The notes below the pieces were generated by a model that searched no databases, was not told the origin of the DNA, and saw only the letters and a list, made by a program, of their open reading frames with translations. Of a stretch of DNA of 64,000 nt, positions 23,667 through 37,877 are shown in pieces (position 1 is the first letter of the stretch; each line of letters starts with the position of its first letter). The position numbers and the translations under genes were made by a program. The DNA is from Flaccisagitta enflata (taxonomy: Eukaryota; Chaetognatha; Sagittoidea; Aphragmophora): assembly GCA_965153355.1 (NCBI GenBank), contig OZ231127.1, positions 23,064,001 to 23,128,000 on the forward strand, given 5' to 3'.

Positions 23667-24632
23667 TAGCGGCCAGGATTCCCACTTGCAAAATTCTCAA
23701 AGAAATAAAAAAATAATGGACCCATCCCAGATTTTTGCACAGGGGACCTAAAAAGGCTGTAAAACAAGATTCTGATGTTAATTTTGACCTAACTTGAGCC
23801 AATAAAAAAAGAAACGGTTTTTACTGCAAAAAACAGCTATTTTTCTTTAAAAAATGGTATCAAATGAAATATTTTGGACTTTTTTTTTACTGAAACATAA
23901 AATTCCAATAGTAATTGATATTCGAGTGCATCTAGAACAATTTTGAATAGGTCTATGACGTTCAAAAATAGCATTAAAACGCTCATAAATGAAGAAATGA
24001 CCTAAAAGTGAAAAAATCGTCAAGGCTGATGTTTTGGAACAGTTTCTTTGGGTAAAATATGCTGTCAGTATGAGTTTCATTGATTTACTCAAAAAACATG
24101 GCAGTGATAAGCGAAAAACGCAAAACCGCAATATGCAAATGAGATCTCATTTGCATATTGCGGTTTCGCGTTTTGCTCAACATGGCCATGTTTTTTTCAT
24201 GTAAATCAATGAAATTCACTCTGACAGCATATTTTACCCTAAGAAACTGTTCCAAAACATCAGTGTTGACGATTTTTCAATTTTTTGGTCATTTATGCAC
24301 TTTTTAGCACTTTAATGCTATTTTTGAACCTCATAGACCTATTCAAAATTGTTCTAGATTCACTCAAATATCAATTACTATTGGTACTTTATGCTTCTGT
24401 AAAAAGAAACTCAAAAATGTTTTATTTTATACCATTTTTTGAGGAAAAATAGCTGTTTTTGGCACAAAAAAACGTTTTTATTTTTTTTGGCTCAGGATAG
24501 GCCAAAATAAGTATCAGACTCTTGTTCTACATGCTTTTTAGGACCCATATGCAAAAAGTTGTGATGGGTCCATGTTTTTTTTTTCATAACTCTTAGAATT
24601 GAGATTTTCTCCATCGAGATTCCTGGCCGCTA
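23667..24632. mobile_element. ~966-bp near-perfect palindromic element
   Basis: Two ~480-bp inverted arms meet at a perfect 44-bp palindrome (24123-24166, core GCAAATGAGATCTCATTTGC). The outer ends are TAGCGGCCAGGATTCC and GATTCCTGGCCGCTA. The arms share long blocks with scattered differences. No loop spacer and no coding frame. Confidence 0.85.
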
Positions 24633-24772
24633 CGCTGGGATTAAAGATTTAATGCTGGGATTTGGGCCTCATGGCTGGGTATAAGGCGTTATGGCAAGGA
24701 TTTGGGCGGGGGACCTGCAGCAGAAGAAGGAAGGCATAGGTTATCACTCCCTTCGATGCCGCTGCCCATAAA

Positions 24773-25054
24773 CAGTCAGTGGACATTTCGATATTTGTAG
24801 ATATGTCAGCAGTTTGGCATATCTCAACCCCTTGAGATCACTCATTCTGAGATCTCTCATTCTAGCACATTTCAACATGTTGAGATCTCTCATGTCCAAG
24901 ATTTATCTCAGTAGAATGAGAGATGTCAACGCGTTGAAATGTGCCAGAATGAGAGATCTCAACGGGTTGAAATATCTCAGAATGAGTGATCTCAAGGGGT
25001 TGAGATATGCCAAACTGCTGACATATCTACAAATATCGAAATGTCCATAGACTG
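24773..25054. mobile_element. ~280-bp palindromic element
   Basis: The left arm (GTGGACATTTCGATATTTGT..., GGCATATCTCAACCCCTTGA) is inverted in the right arm (TCAAGGGGTTGAGATATGCC ... ACAAATATCGAAATGTCCAT). The core has several mutually inverted GAGATCTCTCATTCT phrases. It lies 18 bp before family A copy K. Confidence 0.85.
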
Positions 25055-25072
25055 TAAAAGGCATAAGGAGAA

Positions 25073-25236
25073 AACAAGGCCGGATACACGGCAATCCAGT
25101 CGCGGACGGTTGGGCAGGAGCAGTACTGCAAAAACCGCTCGAAATTTAGAAATGTGACGGACGCACGGACGGACCGACGGACGGACCGACCGACCGACAC
25201 AGCAAGGTGTAGAGTCGCGTGTCCGCGACTAAAAAT
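25073..25236 (+). repeat. Family A structured repeat (copy K)
   Basis: Complete: AACAAGGCCGGATACACGGC, arm AGTCGCGGAC (25098-25107), GGTTGGGCAGGAGCAGTA, CGGA tandem, hairpin AGTCGCGTGTCCGCGACT (25213-25230), TAAAAA. The arms are exact complements. It closely matches copy I and supplies its pre-insertion sequence. Confidence 0.9.
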
Positions 25237-25380
25237 CCTCACAAAAAAAAAAGTGTTACGACAGACACGGATTTGGTTGGGCCGAAAACGTGTGAATCAA
25301 CTGAATTCCCTCGGGGACATCGCTATTCCGAAGGGACCTCAAGAGCTAGCTGGGAAAAATGAGTCAGTTACTAAACAAAA

Positions 25381-25503
<123 letters not shown>

Positions 25504-25509
25504 AGTTGC

Positions 25510-26180
25510 GTGAAAAATCTATCTTATGGATGGACATATTCAATCATGGACTGGGCTACATACAATTCAATTTTTGAACGGACGATCTCGCTTATTTATA
25601 ACAAACCATGTCCGACGGTATGTCCTTCCCCTCATGGGGTGCCTGTCGTTGACTCCGTTCGTCGATCCATTCATCGCGTAAACGGTAAGAAAAAGCGCAT
25701 AACGGACGCACATCTTGACAAAGACTAAGTTGACCTTGTTCTTAATTCTTCGAAATGTGCCCCCATGCATTTTCAACATTCTTTTTCTTCTCTTCCGTCC
25801 ACCTACTAATAAAACGTTCATACTCCTCTTCCGAATCTGGTCCCCTAGAAATGTCACGGTAACATTTCATACTTCACTCGGCCTCTTGTTGAGAATGAGT
25901 AATGTAATATCAATCCTAGCGTGATTCCTTTTCCCCCCAAATTCTCTTCTTTTAAGTCCTTAGATCTGGTCTTTTTCAATTATTTTCCTCGGTTTGTTTT
26001 CGCTTTTATTTATTTATTTTTTTTTTTTAATGAATTCTATCTATTCATTCATCCCACTTTAAACGGATCCTTTCATCTGTTCAAGACAGTGAGTCCATTT
26101 AATATCAACCGTGTTTAAATAGTAAAGCGTTGGGAATGTGATGAAACATACAAATGACAATTGCTTTTTATTGATCTTTA
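25510..26180. other. Intergenic, no supported gene
   Basis: The stretch around 25620-25690 has a coding-like look and a following GTAAGA donor-like site, but no acceptor or family match. The rest is T-rich. Confidence 0.35.
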
Positions 26181-26297
<117 letters not shown>

Positions 26298-26624
26298 TTG
26301 TGAGTGGAGCTGCTTGAAACGGAAAGAGAAGTTCCAATGGCAATGACCCTATAAAAGGCTGCACACTGTAGTGTTACCGAGGGAATTTTGTTGACACGAA
26401 TGGAAAGTCAGTCAGTCGGTCAATCGGTCAGTCAGCCCACCCGCCGCTATTGATTCGCTTTCCGATACGTCGACCTCCCAACGACAGGAACGTGACTCAA
26501 TATTTTTCCCTCTTTTCGGCGCGGCCCGCCCATTCTCCATTTATCATTTCCTCTTTTTATCCATTTACGGATTGACTCGATACATGCGGTATATAAGAGG
26601 TCACATCCATTTTTTAGATGGTCT

Positions 26625-26882
26625 CATTGATTGATTGATTGATTTACTGATTGATTAATGGATTGATTGCTGGATTGATTGAATGATTCATTCATTCATT
26701 CTTCCGTCCATTCATTTATTCATTCATTCACTCACTCATTCATTCATTCATTCATACAATCATTTAATAATTCATTCATTAATTCATTCCTTAATTCATT
26801 CATTCATTCATTCATTTTTTCATTCAATTGTTCATTCATTCATTCATTCATTCTTTCATTCATTCATTCATTCATTCATTAG
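26625..26882. repeat. ATTG and ATTC tetranucleotide repeats
   Basis: GATT/GATTGATT units (26625-26685) followed by ATTC units (26685-26880) with T-rich interruptions. Confidence 0.95.
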
Positions 26883-27023
26883 ATTTTCCTCGACCTTTGT
26901 AATAATGATCTTTTTTTCCCGCTCCCGGTAATCGTTTTTTTTTCCTTGTTTACATTAATCATTCTTGATTTTCGCTGTTAACGAGAAATGTGTCATTTCC
27001 TTTTAAAAATAAATTCATTTGAT

Positions 27024-27180
27024 GCTTCGAGACGACTTCGGAAAATACCGAAGACTCGACGCCGCAGCAGAACAGCCGTCGCCTCAGGCTCAGCTGCATG
27101 ACAGTTGCCGACGACGCCGCCGTTACTTCGAGGACCCACAACCACAAAGCCCACAATTAGAATCGCGGCTGGGTGTACAG
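27024..27180. other. Coding-like GC-rich island, strand unresolved
   Basis: A ~157-bp island with much higher GC than its surroundings and open frames on both strands. On the minus strand it starts right after an acceptor-like GTTTCTCTGTACACCCAG and would give a hydrophobic start (AILIVGFVVVG). On the plus strand it gives a basic, glutamine-rich peptide. Neither matches a family I know. It may be an exon, but I cannot assign strand or gene. Confidence 0.3.
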
Positions 27181-27365
27181 AGAAACCCCCGTTGTGTACT
27201 AAGAATTTGGCCTTTTTCAATGAAGCTAGAAAAAGAACTGTTACGATGGTATAACCCGGTTTAGGCGGAAATTTCGGTACATGAAGAAAAGCAGTTTCAA
27301 TGGTTTATCCAAGCTTTTTTCCCTCCACGTAGTTTCAGATGGAGTCTGAGGCAGTGGTATCGGGG

Positions 27366-27878
27366 TACAGTAGATGTCGTCTAGACTTGGAAATACGGGG
27401 GAGCTTCTAACCCGAGTATCAGTACAATAAGGGGACTGATATTTTGCTGGTGTTATGTATAGACCCTAAGGGGTTGACGATGGGGTATGGCATCCCCCTA
27501 TGGCTTACCTTACAAAAAAAACTTTAAGTATAAAACATTAGGATCAATCACTTTTATGGCAGAATTTCAGCTTCATTTATTTGCTTTCATTGCAAAACCA
27601 GCACGGGATTCGAACCTGGAACCTTTAAAGAAATAATCTGATCACAACAAATCTAAAGTCAAATGAGTTAACCACTAGACCAATTCCGATGGCTGATTAA
27701 GTAGAGCTAATATGATTTAGTAAATTCAAAAGAATTTTCTATCCACAGAGCTGCCATACCCCATCGTCAACCCTATAGGACATAAGCATTACACATATAC
27801 AGTTTCATTTCATTTGGATAAACGGTAATTATGATATGAGGGCCCCCGTATTTCCAAGTATAGACGACATCTACTGTA
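27366..27878. mobile_element. Family B foldback with internal tRNA-like sequence
   Basis: The ends TACAGTAGATGTCGTCTAGA and AGTATAGACGACATCTACTGTA are bounded by TA and followed inward by ATACGGGGG / CCCCCGTAT and by GTTGACGATGGGGTATGGCA and its inverted copy. The arms are only partly paired. The centre carries the tRNA-like segment at 27601-27694. Related to 4374-4927. Confidence 0.8.
27601..27694 (-). tRNA. tRNA-like (probably tRNA-derived) sequence
   Basis: On the minus strand an A-box-like TGGTCTAGTGG (complement of 27672-27682) is followed ~55 nt later by a canonical B box GGTTCGAATCC (complement of 27605-27615). The acceptor ends pair only imperfectly (CCATCGG against CCGTGCTGG), and I cannot define an anticodon stem with confidence. 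I therefore read it as a tRNA-derived promoter unit or pseudogene trapped in a foldback element rather than a working tRNA. Confidence 0.45.
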
Positions 27879-27899
27879 CGTGATATCAAAGTGGAGTAT

Positions 27900-28140
27900 T
27901 GCCAAAAATCAAATGCAGCAAATGTGGCGTTCTCGTCAATCATTTGATTCTGGTAGAGTGTGGGATATTAAAGAAAAAGTCAGGAACAGTAAATGTGGCA
28001 TTCATTTGATCCTGGTAGAGTGAGGGAAATTAAAAAGAAGTCAGGAACAGTTAATGTGGCATTCATTTTATTCTGGCAGAGTGTGAGGGATTGAAAAAAA
28101 AGTCAAGCACACATATACGGTAAATGTGGCATTCTCATTT
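27900..28140. repeat. Three tandem ~70-bp units
   Basis: The phrase AATGTGGCATTC...TTTGATTCTGGTAGAGTGTG followed by an AAAAAGTCAGGAACAG phrase recurs three to four times with variable spacing. Confidence 0.7.
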
Positions 28141-28149
28141 ACTGGAGTT

Positions 28150-29330
28150 CAATGACCGAGACGAAAAGCAATCATGACAATGAAGGAACATTGTTTCTTT
28201 TCATGCTTCATGCTTGAGGATGCTTTTGCTTCTTTGTTCGGTTATAATTATGGCATTCATTTTTTTACGCAATTAAAAATTCATCAACTCATTTTGATCT
28301 CGAAGAGAAAAGCAAAAAAACAAATCAACTCGCCTGATTCAAAGACATTCAATGACTAATGAGGAAGTGTCTCGAATTTTGCATCTTACTTTATTCTGAA
28401 ATTAACGACGAGCTCGTTAAAATATCTTTGGGCGAGGCCGGCCCGGCCCTTGAGGCGAAAATCAACTGCAAGGGGTCGCTTCCATTCATTTCATTAAGTA
28501 TATGTTATATGTACCTATTCATCTAGATCCATACATTCATAGGTTGCAAACGGATGACAAACACTTCGGGTGGATCCAGTGGATATCACATCTTGGAGCC
28601 AGCTACTTTTAGTGAATATACACTCCTATAACAGCCATACTCTGTCAGTCACTGGATTGACACCCTCAAAGTACAACCACTTCGCCAGATATTTCCCATC
28701 ACGTTTTTTTCCTTCGCTTAACAGTTGAGGGGATTTTTAAGGAATTTCTATTAGACTTGAAGAGCCGGACGTCGGACGTTTTAACGGGAACAAATTTGAA
28801 AAAAATGAAAGAATGAAAGATGGAAAAGAATGTCAACAAATCTGACTCTGTAGCAGCCGTCTTGCAGAATTGATGTTCTAAATGTTTGTGACCCATCAGA
28901 AGTTATTTGATACAGCGATCGCCGAATCATCTTTATACCCTTAAGTTTTTTTAAAAACAGTCTTAAACAGTTAAACTCCCTGATCTCTCGTTGTCGTTCT
29001 GAATGATATGACTGGGTAAAAGACTAGACAAATGAAATGTTACACGTTGAGTATCTGCCTCTCTTCACACTTGTATCCCCCTCTACAGTGAGGCCAACAT
29101 GATGTTTTGGGTGGGTTAGGTGGTTGGGGGGTAGTCCGTTGGTTCCAGTTCTGGTCATTGGTGATTTTGATGCATGGTAATGGTATTTTGGGTGGTTTAG
29201 GTGGTTGGTGGGTAGTTAGTTGGTTTAAGTCCTCGTCGTTGGTTATTTTGATGCACGACGCAACACCCCCGTTTCATGTTGTCCACTTGATATTTTCCTT
29301 CCCGTCATGTGATTTTCTCCACTAAACCGT
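28150..29330. other. Intergenic; only a ~105-bp tandem duplication seen
   Basis: At 29105-29255 the phrase TTTTGGGTGG(G/T)TTAGGTGGTTGG...TTTTGATGCA occurs twice in tandem. Elsewhere AT-rich DNA without recognisable gene or element. Confidence 0.5.
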
Positions 29331-29332
29331 TT

Positions 29333-29518
29333 TTAGTCGCGTGCACTCGACTCTGCACCCCGCTTTGTCCGTCGGTCGGTCGGTCGGTCACACTTTACTT
29401 TTTTTATGATTCTTATCTTTGGACCTCATTGCCCCTGCCCAATTGGTCTAGTGGTCACAAATATGGCCCCTGCCCACGCGCACGCGACTTCGGTAGCCGT
29501 GTATTCGGCCTTGTTTTT
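29333..29518 (-). repeat. Family A structured repeat (copy L)
   Basis: Reverse orientation, hairpin at 29335-29352. The 5' arm AGTCGCGTGC (complement of 29480-29489) is an exact complement of the 3' arm GCACGCGACT. The 5' hairpin GCCG-aataca-CGGC and the AACAAGGCC start are present at the right end. Confidence 0.85.
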
Positions 29519-29703
29519 TCAAAATCTGGATTCTCATCATCTTTTTTTTTCTCTTTTACTTCTCATCTTTTTTACATTCCATTATCTTGAATACGCCTCC
29601 CCCATCCCAAGCGTATTCAACATATTTCGAGGTTTTGTAATTTCATTCATGGGCGTGTTGTTGCTTAAGTTATAGTTTTTTTCTATGAATGCTTTTCCTT
29701 TTG

Positions 29704-29705
<2 letters not shown>

Positions 29706-29767
<62 letters not shown>

Positions 29768-29919
29768 TCTTTTTCTTTTTCTTTTTCTTTTTCTTTTTCT
29801 TTTTCTTTTTCTTTTTCTTCTTCTTCTTCTTCTTCTTCTTCTTCTTTATTTAAACTTTTGCTTGTTTTCTCTATGAATAATTTCTCTTCTGATTGTTGTT
29901 GTTGTCGTTGTCGTTGTCG

Positions 29920-29951
<32 letters not shown>

Positions 29952-30048
29952 CTTCTTCTTCTTCTTCTTCTTCTTCTTCTTCTTCTTCTTCTTCTTCTTC
30001 TTCTTCTTCTTCTTCTTCTTCTTCTTCTTCTTCTTCTTCTTCTTCTTT
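29706..30048. repeat. GTT / CTTTTT / CTT microsatellite cluster
   Basis: GTT units (29706-29766), CTTTTT units (29768-29815), CTT units (29815-29845), GTT and GTC units (29893-29950), then CTT units (29950-30047). The two halves are joined by a duplicated phrase TTCTCTATGAAT / TTTTCTATGAAT, indicating duplication of the block. Confidence 0.95.
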
Positions 30049-30392
30049 GTTCTCCCTCTTTATCTCCATCTATTTCTCGTTCTTGTTTCTTTAACTCTTC
30101 AAATCTCTTCATCATTGTTTATTTCAAATTCTCGCTTCACACTCTCTTCCGCTCTCTCGTGGATCTCGTTCATTGTGCGTACGTTTCACCGGCCCTCTAC
30201 ACTTCACCACCCCCCCCCCACCTGCAACTCCCCTGCCCTCTCCTCTTTCCATTAAATACCGAACCACCCATCAACATCGAGATGGAAAACTTCTGATCAG
30301 AAGTTCAGAGATTGACCTTTATATATGAATAAAGATCGGAGAGGAAAGCTATTTTGAATAATTGATGTGTTTTTGTCCTGACCATTGAGCAG

Positions 30393-30692
30393 GGGTGTAT
30401 AAAGTTGAGCGGCTTTGGATTTCTTTCCCCCCCCCCCTGGTATTTGATTCCTTACCCGCTGGGTTAAAAAAATATTTGATTTTCTACCCCACAGAGTATA
30501 GATATAGTATAGATATGGTCAAAATAGTGTAAAATAGTGTTCAAGTAGTGAAATACTATGTTTAGGAACTGTCAAGAGTGTAAAATCTTCAAAAAATTTG
30601 TTTTTTCTTCTCTTCCACTCTTTGATTTTCTTCCCCATCTCAAAACCCCTCGGGGGGGGGGCAGAGGAATGCTCAACTTTATACACCCCTGC
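30393..30692. mobile_element. Family E element
   Basis: The ends GCAGGGGTGTATAAAGTTGA and CTCAACTTTATACACCCCTGC are exact inverted repeats, each followed inward by a C- or G-run. ~300 bp, non-coding. Related to 2285-3435 and 43631-43955. Confidence 0.85.
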
Positions 30693-31038
30693 CATTGTGC
30701 CGTTCAGCGTCTGAGATATTGAGCAATGGGAGACCGAATAAAACGAAAAAGTTGAGACCAACCATGCATCATCAATCATCATTGTACTCTCTGTTTCGAT
30801 ACAATGCGTATATTTGAGGTTACTTTTGATTTGTTTCGGCAGTCGCCATGATTCGGTTTGGAACTATTCTATGGTCAACTGAATCTCGAATTGATGATCA
30901 TGTACGTCTACTTTTAGCAGTAATTAAGTAAAGCAGAAGTTGCTTGAATCTTTGTTGCATGTCGAAATCACGAATAGAATTTCGCTGCATCGAGTTCGTA
31001 ATACATTAGGAATTAACAAAATACATGTGCAAACTTAC

Positions 31039-33300
<2,262 letters not shown>

Positions 33301-33326
33301 TCTCAGTTTCGGGAAACTGTTGTTAT

Positions 33327-33682
<356 letters not shown>

Positions 33683-33689
33683 TTTGATG

Positions 33690-34340
33690 ATGCTGATATT
33701 TAGTCGTTTTTGTTTTTGTCGCTCACTGTCTTGTTGTTGTCTTGTGGCTGACATCATTTTCGTTGCGGATATTAATCAACATTGTTGTTTTTGATATTTT
33801 TCTACATCACTATTAACGGTGATTACAATTGTAATCTTTTATTGTTGCTTTGATATTTTTTTTTTTCCACTAATAAAGACGATCAAAAATTGTAATCTTT
33901 TAATGTTGTTTTGGCTGTTATAGTAATTGCTGCTGGAGTCGTTGCACTGTTATGTAGCTGATTGAAATTCCGTCTGTAGCTTTTGCTCCGTCGATCATAC
34001 TCCGGTTCACATGTATGGAGTTTCTTTTCCCATTCAACTTTTTCTTGAACTCTCTTAGGAAATCAAATTATGTTGTAAAAATCTTTTATACGATAAGGGA
34101 GAAAATCAAATCAAATATATCCATAAAAATCAAAATAAAATGGCAGAAATTATAACGAAACGAGTGAAAAATAGATTTGATTCTGTCATGCCAAATCGAA
34201 GCAATCGATTTGTGTTAAGACGTGATCGCCTGAACCAACTCGAAATCCATTTCAGAAGCATTTCACGAAAAGTGAACTTATTTAAAGGGATGTCTACAAA
34301 TCTTAAGTATGTCTCATATAATCTTAAAATGCATAGACCG
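33690..34340. other. Intergenic, no feature recognised
   Basis: AT-rich. The phrase AATTGTAATCTTTTATTGTTG(C/T)TTT is tandemly duplicated near 33825 and 33890. No gene seen. Confidence 0.5.
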
Positions 34341-34342
34341 TT

Positions 34343-34865
34343 TTTTTGGGCAGCGGCCCCGAAGGGGACGAAGTCCTGTAGAACACAGAGGGACTTTCGT
34401 TTGTCATTCCGCCCTTCCGTTCATCCCCCCAGGCCCTCTCAGGCCTGAAATCTGCCCTCTCAGGCATGAAATTTACCTTCTCAGGCCTGAAAGCTGCCCT
34501 CTCAGGCCTTGAATCTGCCCTCTCAAGCCTGATATCTGCCGTCTCAGGCCTGTAATCTGTCCTCTCAGGCCTGAAATCTGCCCTCACAGATTCAAGGCCT
34601 GAGAGGGTAGATTTCAGGTCTGAGAGGGTAAATTTCAGGCCTGAGAGGGCAGATTTTGAGCCTGAGAGGGCCTGGGGGGAACAGATGGATGGACGCAAGG
34701 AGGGATGGACGGAATACAGAACAAAAGTCCCCCTGTGTTCTATAGGACTTCGTCACCTTCGGGGCTACTGCCCTGCTTCCTCTCACTCCATTTCACAATC
34801 ACGCAAAGCAGGGCAACGGGTATCGCTGACCACATATTGCCCTCGGGCGACCTGTAACATCCATA
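34343..34865. mobile_element. Family F foldback with array core
   Basis: Opens GGGCAGCGGCCCCGAAGGGG...GTCCTGTAGAACACAGAGGG and closes with the inverted CCCCCTGTGTTCTATAGGAC...TTCGGGGCTACTGCCC. It then continues into an outer tail (GCAGGGCAACGGGTATCGCTGACCACATAT...GGGCGACCTG) that appears inverted at 2370-2450. The core (34420-34680) is a tandem of ~21-bp GCCTGAAATCTGCCCTCTCA units, which inverts orientation at about 34595. Confidence 0.8.
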
Positions 34866-35440
34866 ATATTCTATTTGCAACAGTGATGCTTTGTGAAATT
34901 ATTTTGATTTCATTTCTATTTTAAGTATACGTCACATGAGTTCCCTCTGTGCGAAATCGACCTTCATTGTTTCGTATTGCAACGTGAGATATATTTTTTT
35001 CTTCTACTTTTCTCTCTCCATCAAAAATATCATCTGAAGATTCGACTGAAGCCTTGATTTACAGACTATCGGACTTCTGCAATAACAAAACTTTCTGCAG
35101 ATCGTATATCACTTTTGCTTATCCATGATAATTTCCTACTATCTTCAGTCTCGTAGGTACATGAAGAAAAAGAAAGATGTTTTTTTCTTTCTTCAATTCA
35201 TGATAGGTGGTACAATATCCCTCATGTGCAACAACGCGGCACACTCGTATTTCTGGAGTTAACAGCTTTAGCTTTTGCTTTTGCCAAACATGCGAAATGA
35301 AATTACCAGTAATGGCGGCTGTCGCCGTGAGGAAAAAAGTCGTTAGCGTTGTTCACTTTTAACCAAGCTTTTGTCTTCAGTCACTGCAACTCTTTTTATT
35401 TATTAGATCAAATTAAAAGCAATTGTATGTATTGGTTGCA
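34866..35440. other. Intergenic, no feature recognised
   Basis: AT-rich. A phrase TTACCAGTAATGGCGGCTGTCGCCG at 35304 recurs at about 37625 (TTACCAGTAAAGGCGGCTCTCGCCG), suggesting a small dispersed repeat. No gene. Confidence 0.4.
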
Positions 35441-35444
35441 CTGA

Positions 35445-35905
35445 AAATCAGAGAAAAATAGGACTGAGCCAGATGAGCTAGATGAACTAAAATATTCAAA
35501 ATCACTCAACCAGACAACCAGCTATGCTTGTTGACACGCTTTCTTGTATTTACAAGCTTAAATCAAAACATTTGTTTATCTGTTTTGAAATCAGAAAAAC
35601 AGAGCAAGCTAAATTCATGAGCTAAATGAGTTAAATGAGCTAGAATACTTAAAAACACCCTAACAGATAAGAAGCTCTGCTCACTGACATGCTTTTTTGT
35701 ATTTGCTTGCTTAAACATTTATCAATATATTAGCTCATTTATTGCATTTGAAATCAGAAAAAAAAGATTGAGCTAAGTGAGCTAAACGAGCTAAAATACT
35801 CAAAATCACCCTCACAGATGAGCAGCTATGCTCATAAACATGTTTTCTTGTATTTGCATGCTCAGACAAACTTAGATACACTCCTTTATTGATCCTACAC
35901 AAAAT
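35445..35905. repeat. Three degenerate ~155-bp tandem units
   Basis: Each unit contains a GAGCTAAATGAGCTAAAATA-like phrase, then AAAATCACCC...ACAGAT...AGC-TATGCTCA, then TGTTTTCTTGTATTTGCATGCTT. Confidence 0.75.
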
Positions 35906-36712
35906 GAAAAAAAAAATTTTAAAAAAATCAATTTGAATTTTTCGTAAATAAATCTTTAAAAAATCATAGCGTGAAAAATATTTATTGTAGAGAATTCTGC
36001 TTGGTGCCAAAAGAAAGAGAATTATCAAATTTACTTACCCTATCAATTTCATTGGAGGCCCCAATCAGCCGGATAAGACCCGCAACTTCCTCATAAGAAA
36101 ATGAAAACCATTTTTCTCTCGAATATGTCAAAAAGTCAAAGACTGACTTCGACTTTTTTCCCGATTACATGCTAGGTGGTTTGCTCTTCTTCATTGAATC
36201 GTTCTTGTGCGCCATCCCTATGATGTGACGTTTGTTTCAATTTTCTTGCTCAATGAGATATTCTTTCGATCAAATTGAATTTTACAAAGAAAGTAAAAGG
36301 AATTCTTCCTGGATGGTTTCTTGATCAAGTTTCCTATTAATGTCTTCCTAACATTGATCATACTTTCATAATAAGGGGACATAAACAGACGCATTTCATT
36401 TAAGTCTGGCAAACTGCTCAACGTTGTTTGCAAACATTTGCACGACTGTTACATGTACTACCAACCCGCACGCGACTTTGGCTCGAGAATTCGCTCTCAT
36501 CTATGCATGTAGCTTTGAAATGGAATCATTGCTTGACGAAAAACCGTGATTTTTAAGAACTATTTTGTAAACCACAAATGTTTGATCGTGATGGGGGACT
36601 GATGAGATTCCGTTTCAGACAATTCATCTCAGCGTCGTCTTACATTTAAAAATTGAAGAATTCGTCATACGTAAAACATATTTTCCCTTAAACTTTTTTC
36701 TTTCTTTTTGGA
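35906..36712. other. Intergenic with a family A remnant
   Basis: A fragment CCAACCCGCACGCGACTTTGGCTCGAGAATTC at 36461-36492 is a lone family A 5' end in reverse orientation. Otherwise AT-rich without recognisable genes. Confidence 0.5.
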
Positions 36713-36713
36713 A

Positions 36714-36917
36714 AACAAGGCCGGATACACGGCTACCCCAGTCGCGTGCGGGTGGGCAGGGGCCATAATTAAGGTCAATGGAGCATTTGGGCAGGAGCAG
36801 TAAGGCCAAAACCCCCATTAACGCCAAAAAAGTAAAGTGTGACGGACCGACGGACCGACGGACGGACGGACGGACCGACAAAGCGGGGTGTAGAGTCGCG
36901 TAGCACGCGACTAAAAA
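36714..36917 (+). repeat. Family A structured repeat (copy M)
   Basis: Complete: AACAAGGCCGGATACACGGC, arm AGTCGCGTGC (36740-36749), GGTGGGCAGGGGC, CGGA/CCGA tandem, hairpin AGTCGCGTAGCACGCGACT (36894-36912), TAAAAA. The arms are exact 10-nt complements, of the GTGC class shared with copies C and L. Confidence 0.9.
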
Positions 36918-36997
36918 CGAAAATTTCAACGAAAAAACACGCATTTAGAAAAAGACCAAAAACCCAAAAGCAAATATTTTAGAAAGAAAGCATCTCG

Positions 36998-37002
<5 letters not shown>

Positions 37003-37055
<53 letters not shown>
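37003..37055. repeat. CT microsatellite
   Basis: About twenty-five CT units. Confidence 0.9.
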
Positions 37056-37057
<2 letters not shown>

Positions 37058-37602
37058 TTAGCGGATCCGCGAAAAAGAAACCTTTTCTGCCAGGAGTTAT
37101 TCCTTTAAGTTGCCCCAAAAAGTTTTATCTTTACTTCACTCCTATTCTCGTTTGCCTTCATTTCTTCCTTTATCGCAGTTTCCTCCTCATTCTTCATCTC
37201 CTCCTCCTTCATCTTCCCCCTCCTCCTTATCCTCTTGGTCCTCTTTACATCTCCTCTTCCTTCTCTGATCGATGGCCATTGTATTTTTATTTTCCCTTCT
37301 TATCTAAAAATGCTCCCAACTTGTAAGTTGTGTTGTTGACTCTTACGTGTCGGAACTCAGAACAAGGGGGTTAGGAAAAAAAACCCGATGAAGTATAACT
37401 GTCACAGTTTGTTAGTAAAAAATGAATGCAAATTCAATTATTCAAAAAGAGTTTGTGAGTAGATTCTTAACTAGATACAGATTTCCTTTTACTCGGTTCC
37501 TGGCTTGGCATGGTAGAATGGTAGAATTTGCCTACTTCGATTGATTCTGTCAAACAACGAATAATGAATTGAACTGGGATGGGAAACCGCGATACTGTCT
37601 GT

Positions 37603-37625
37603 ACAGTAGATCTCGTCTAGACTTA
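37603..37625. repeat. Solitary family B terminal repeat
   Basis: TACAGTAGATCTCGTCTAGA, identical to the left end of the 4374-4927 element but with no partner nearby. Confidence 0.7.
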
Positions 37626-37672
37626 CCAGTAAAGGCGGCTCTCGCCGACCGGAAAAAAATTGTAAGGGCTGT

Positions 37673-37806
37673 TTTGTGTGTGTGTGTGTGTGCGTGTGTG
37701 TGTGTATGCGTGTGCGTGTGCGTGTGTGTGCATGTGTGTGTTGTTTGTGTCTGTTTCGCTGTCTCTCTGTCGCTGTCTCTCTCTCTGTGGCTGTCACTCT
37801 CTGTCA

Positions 37807-37877
<71 letters not shown>

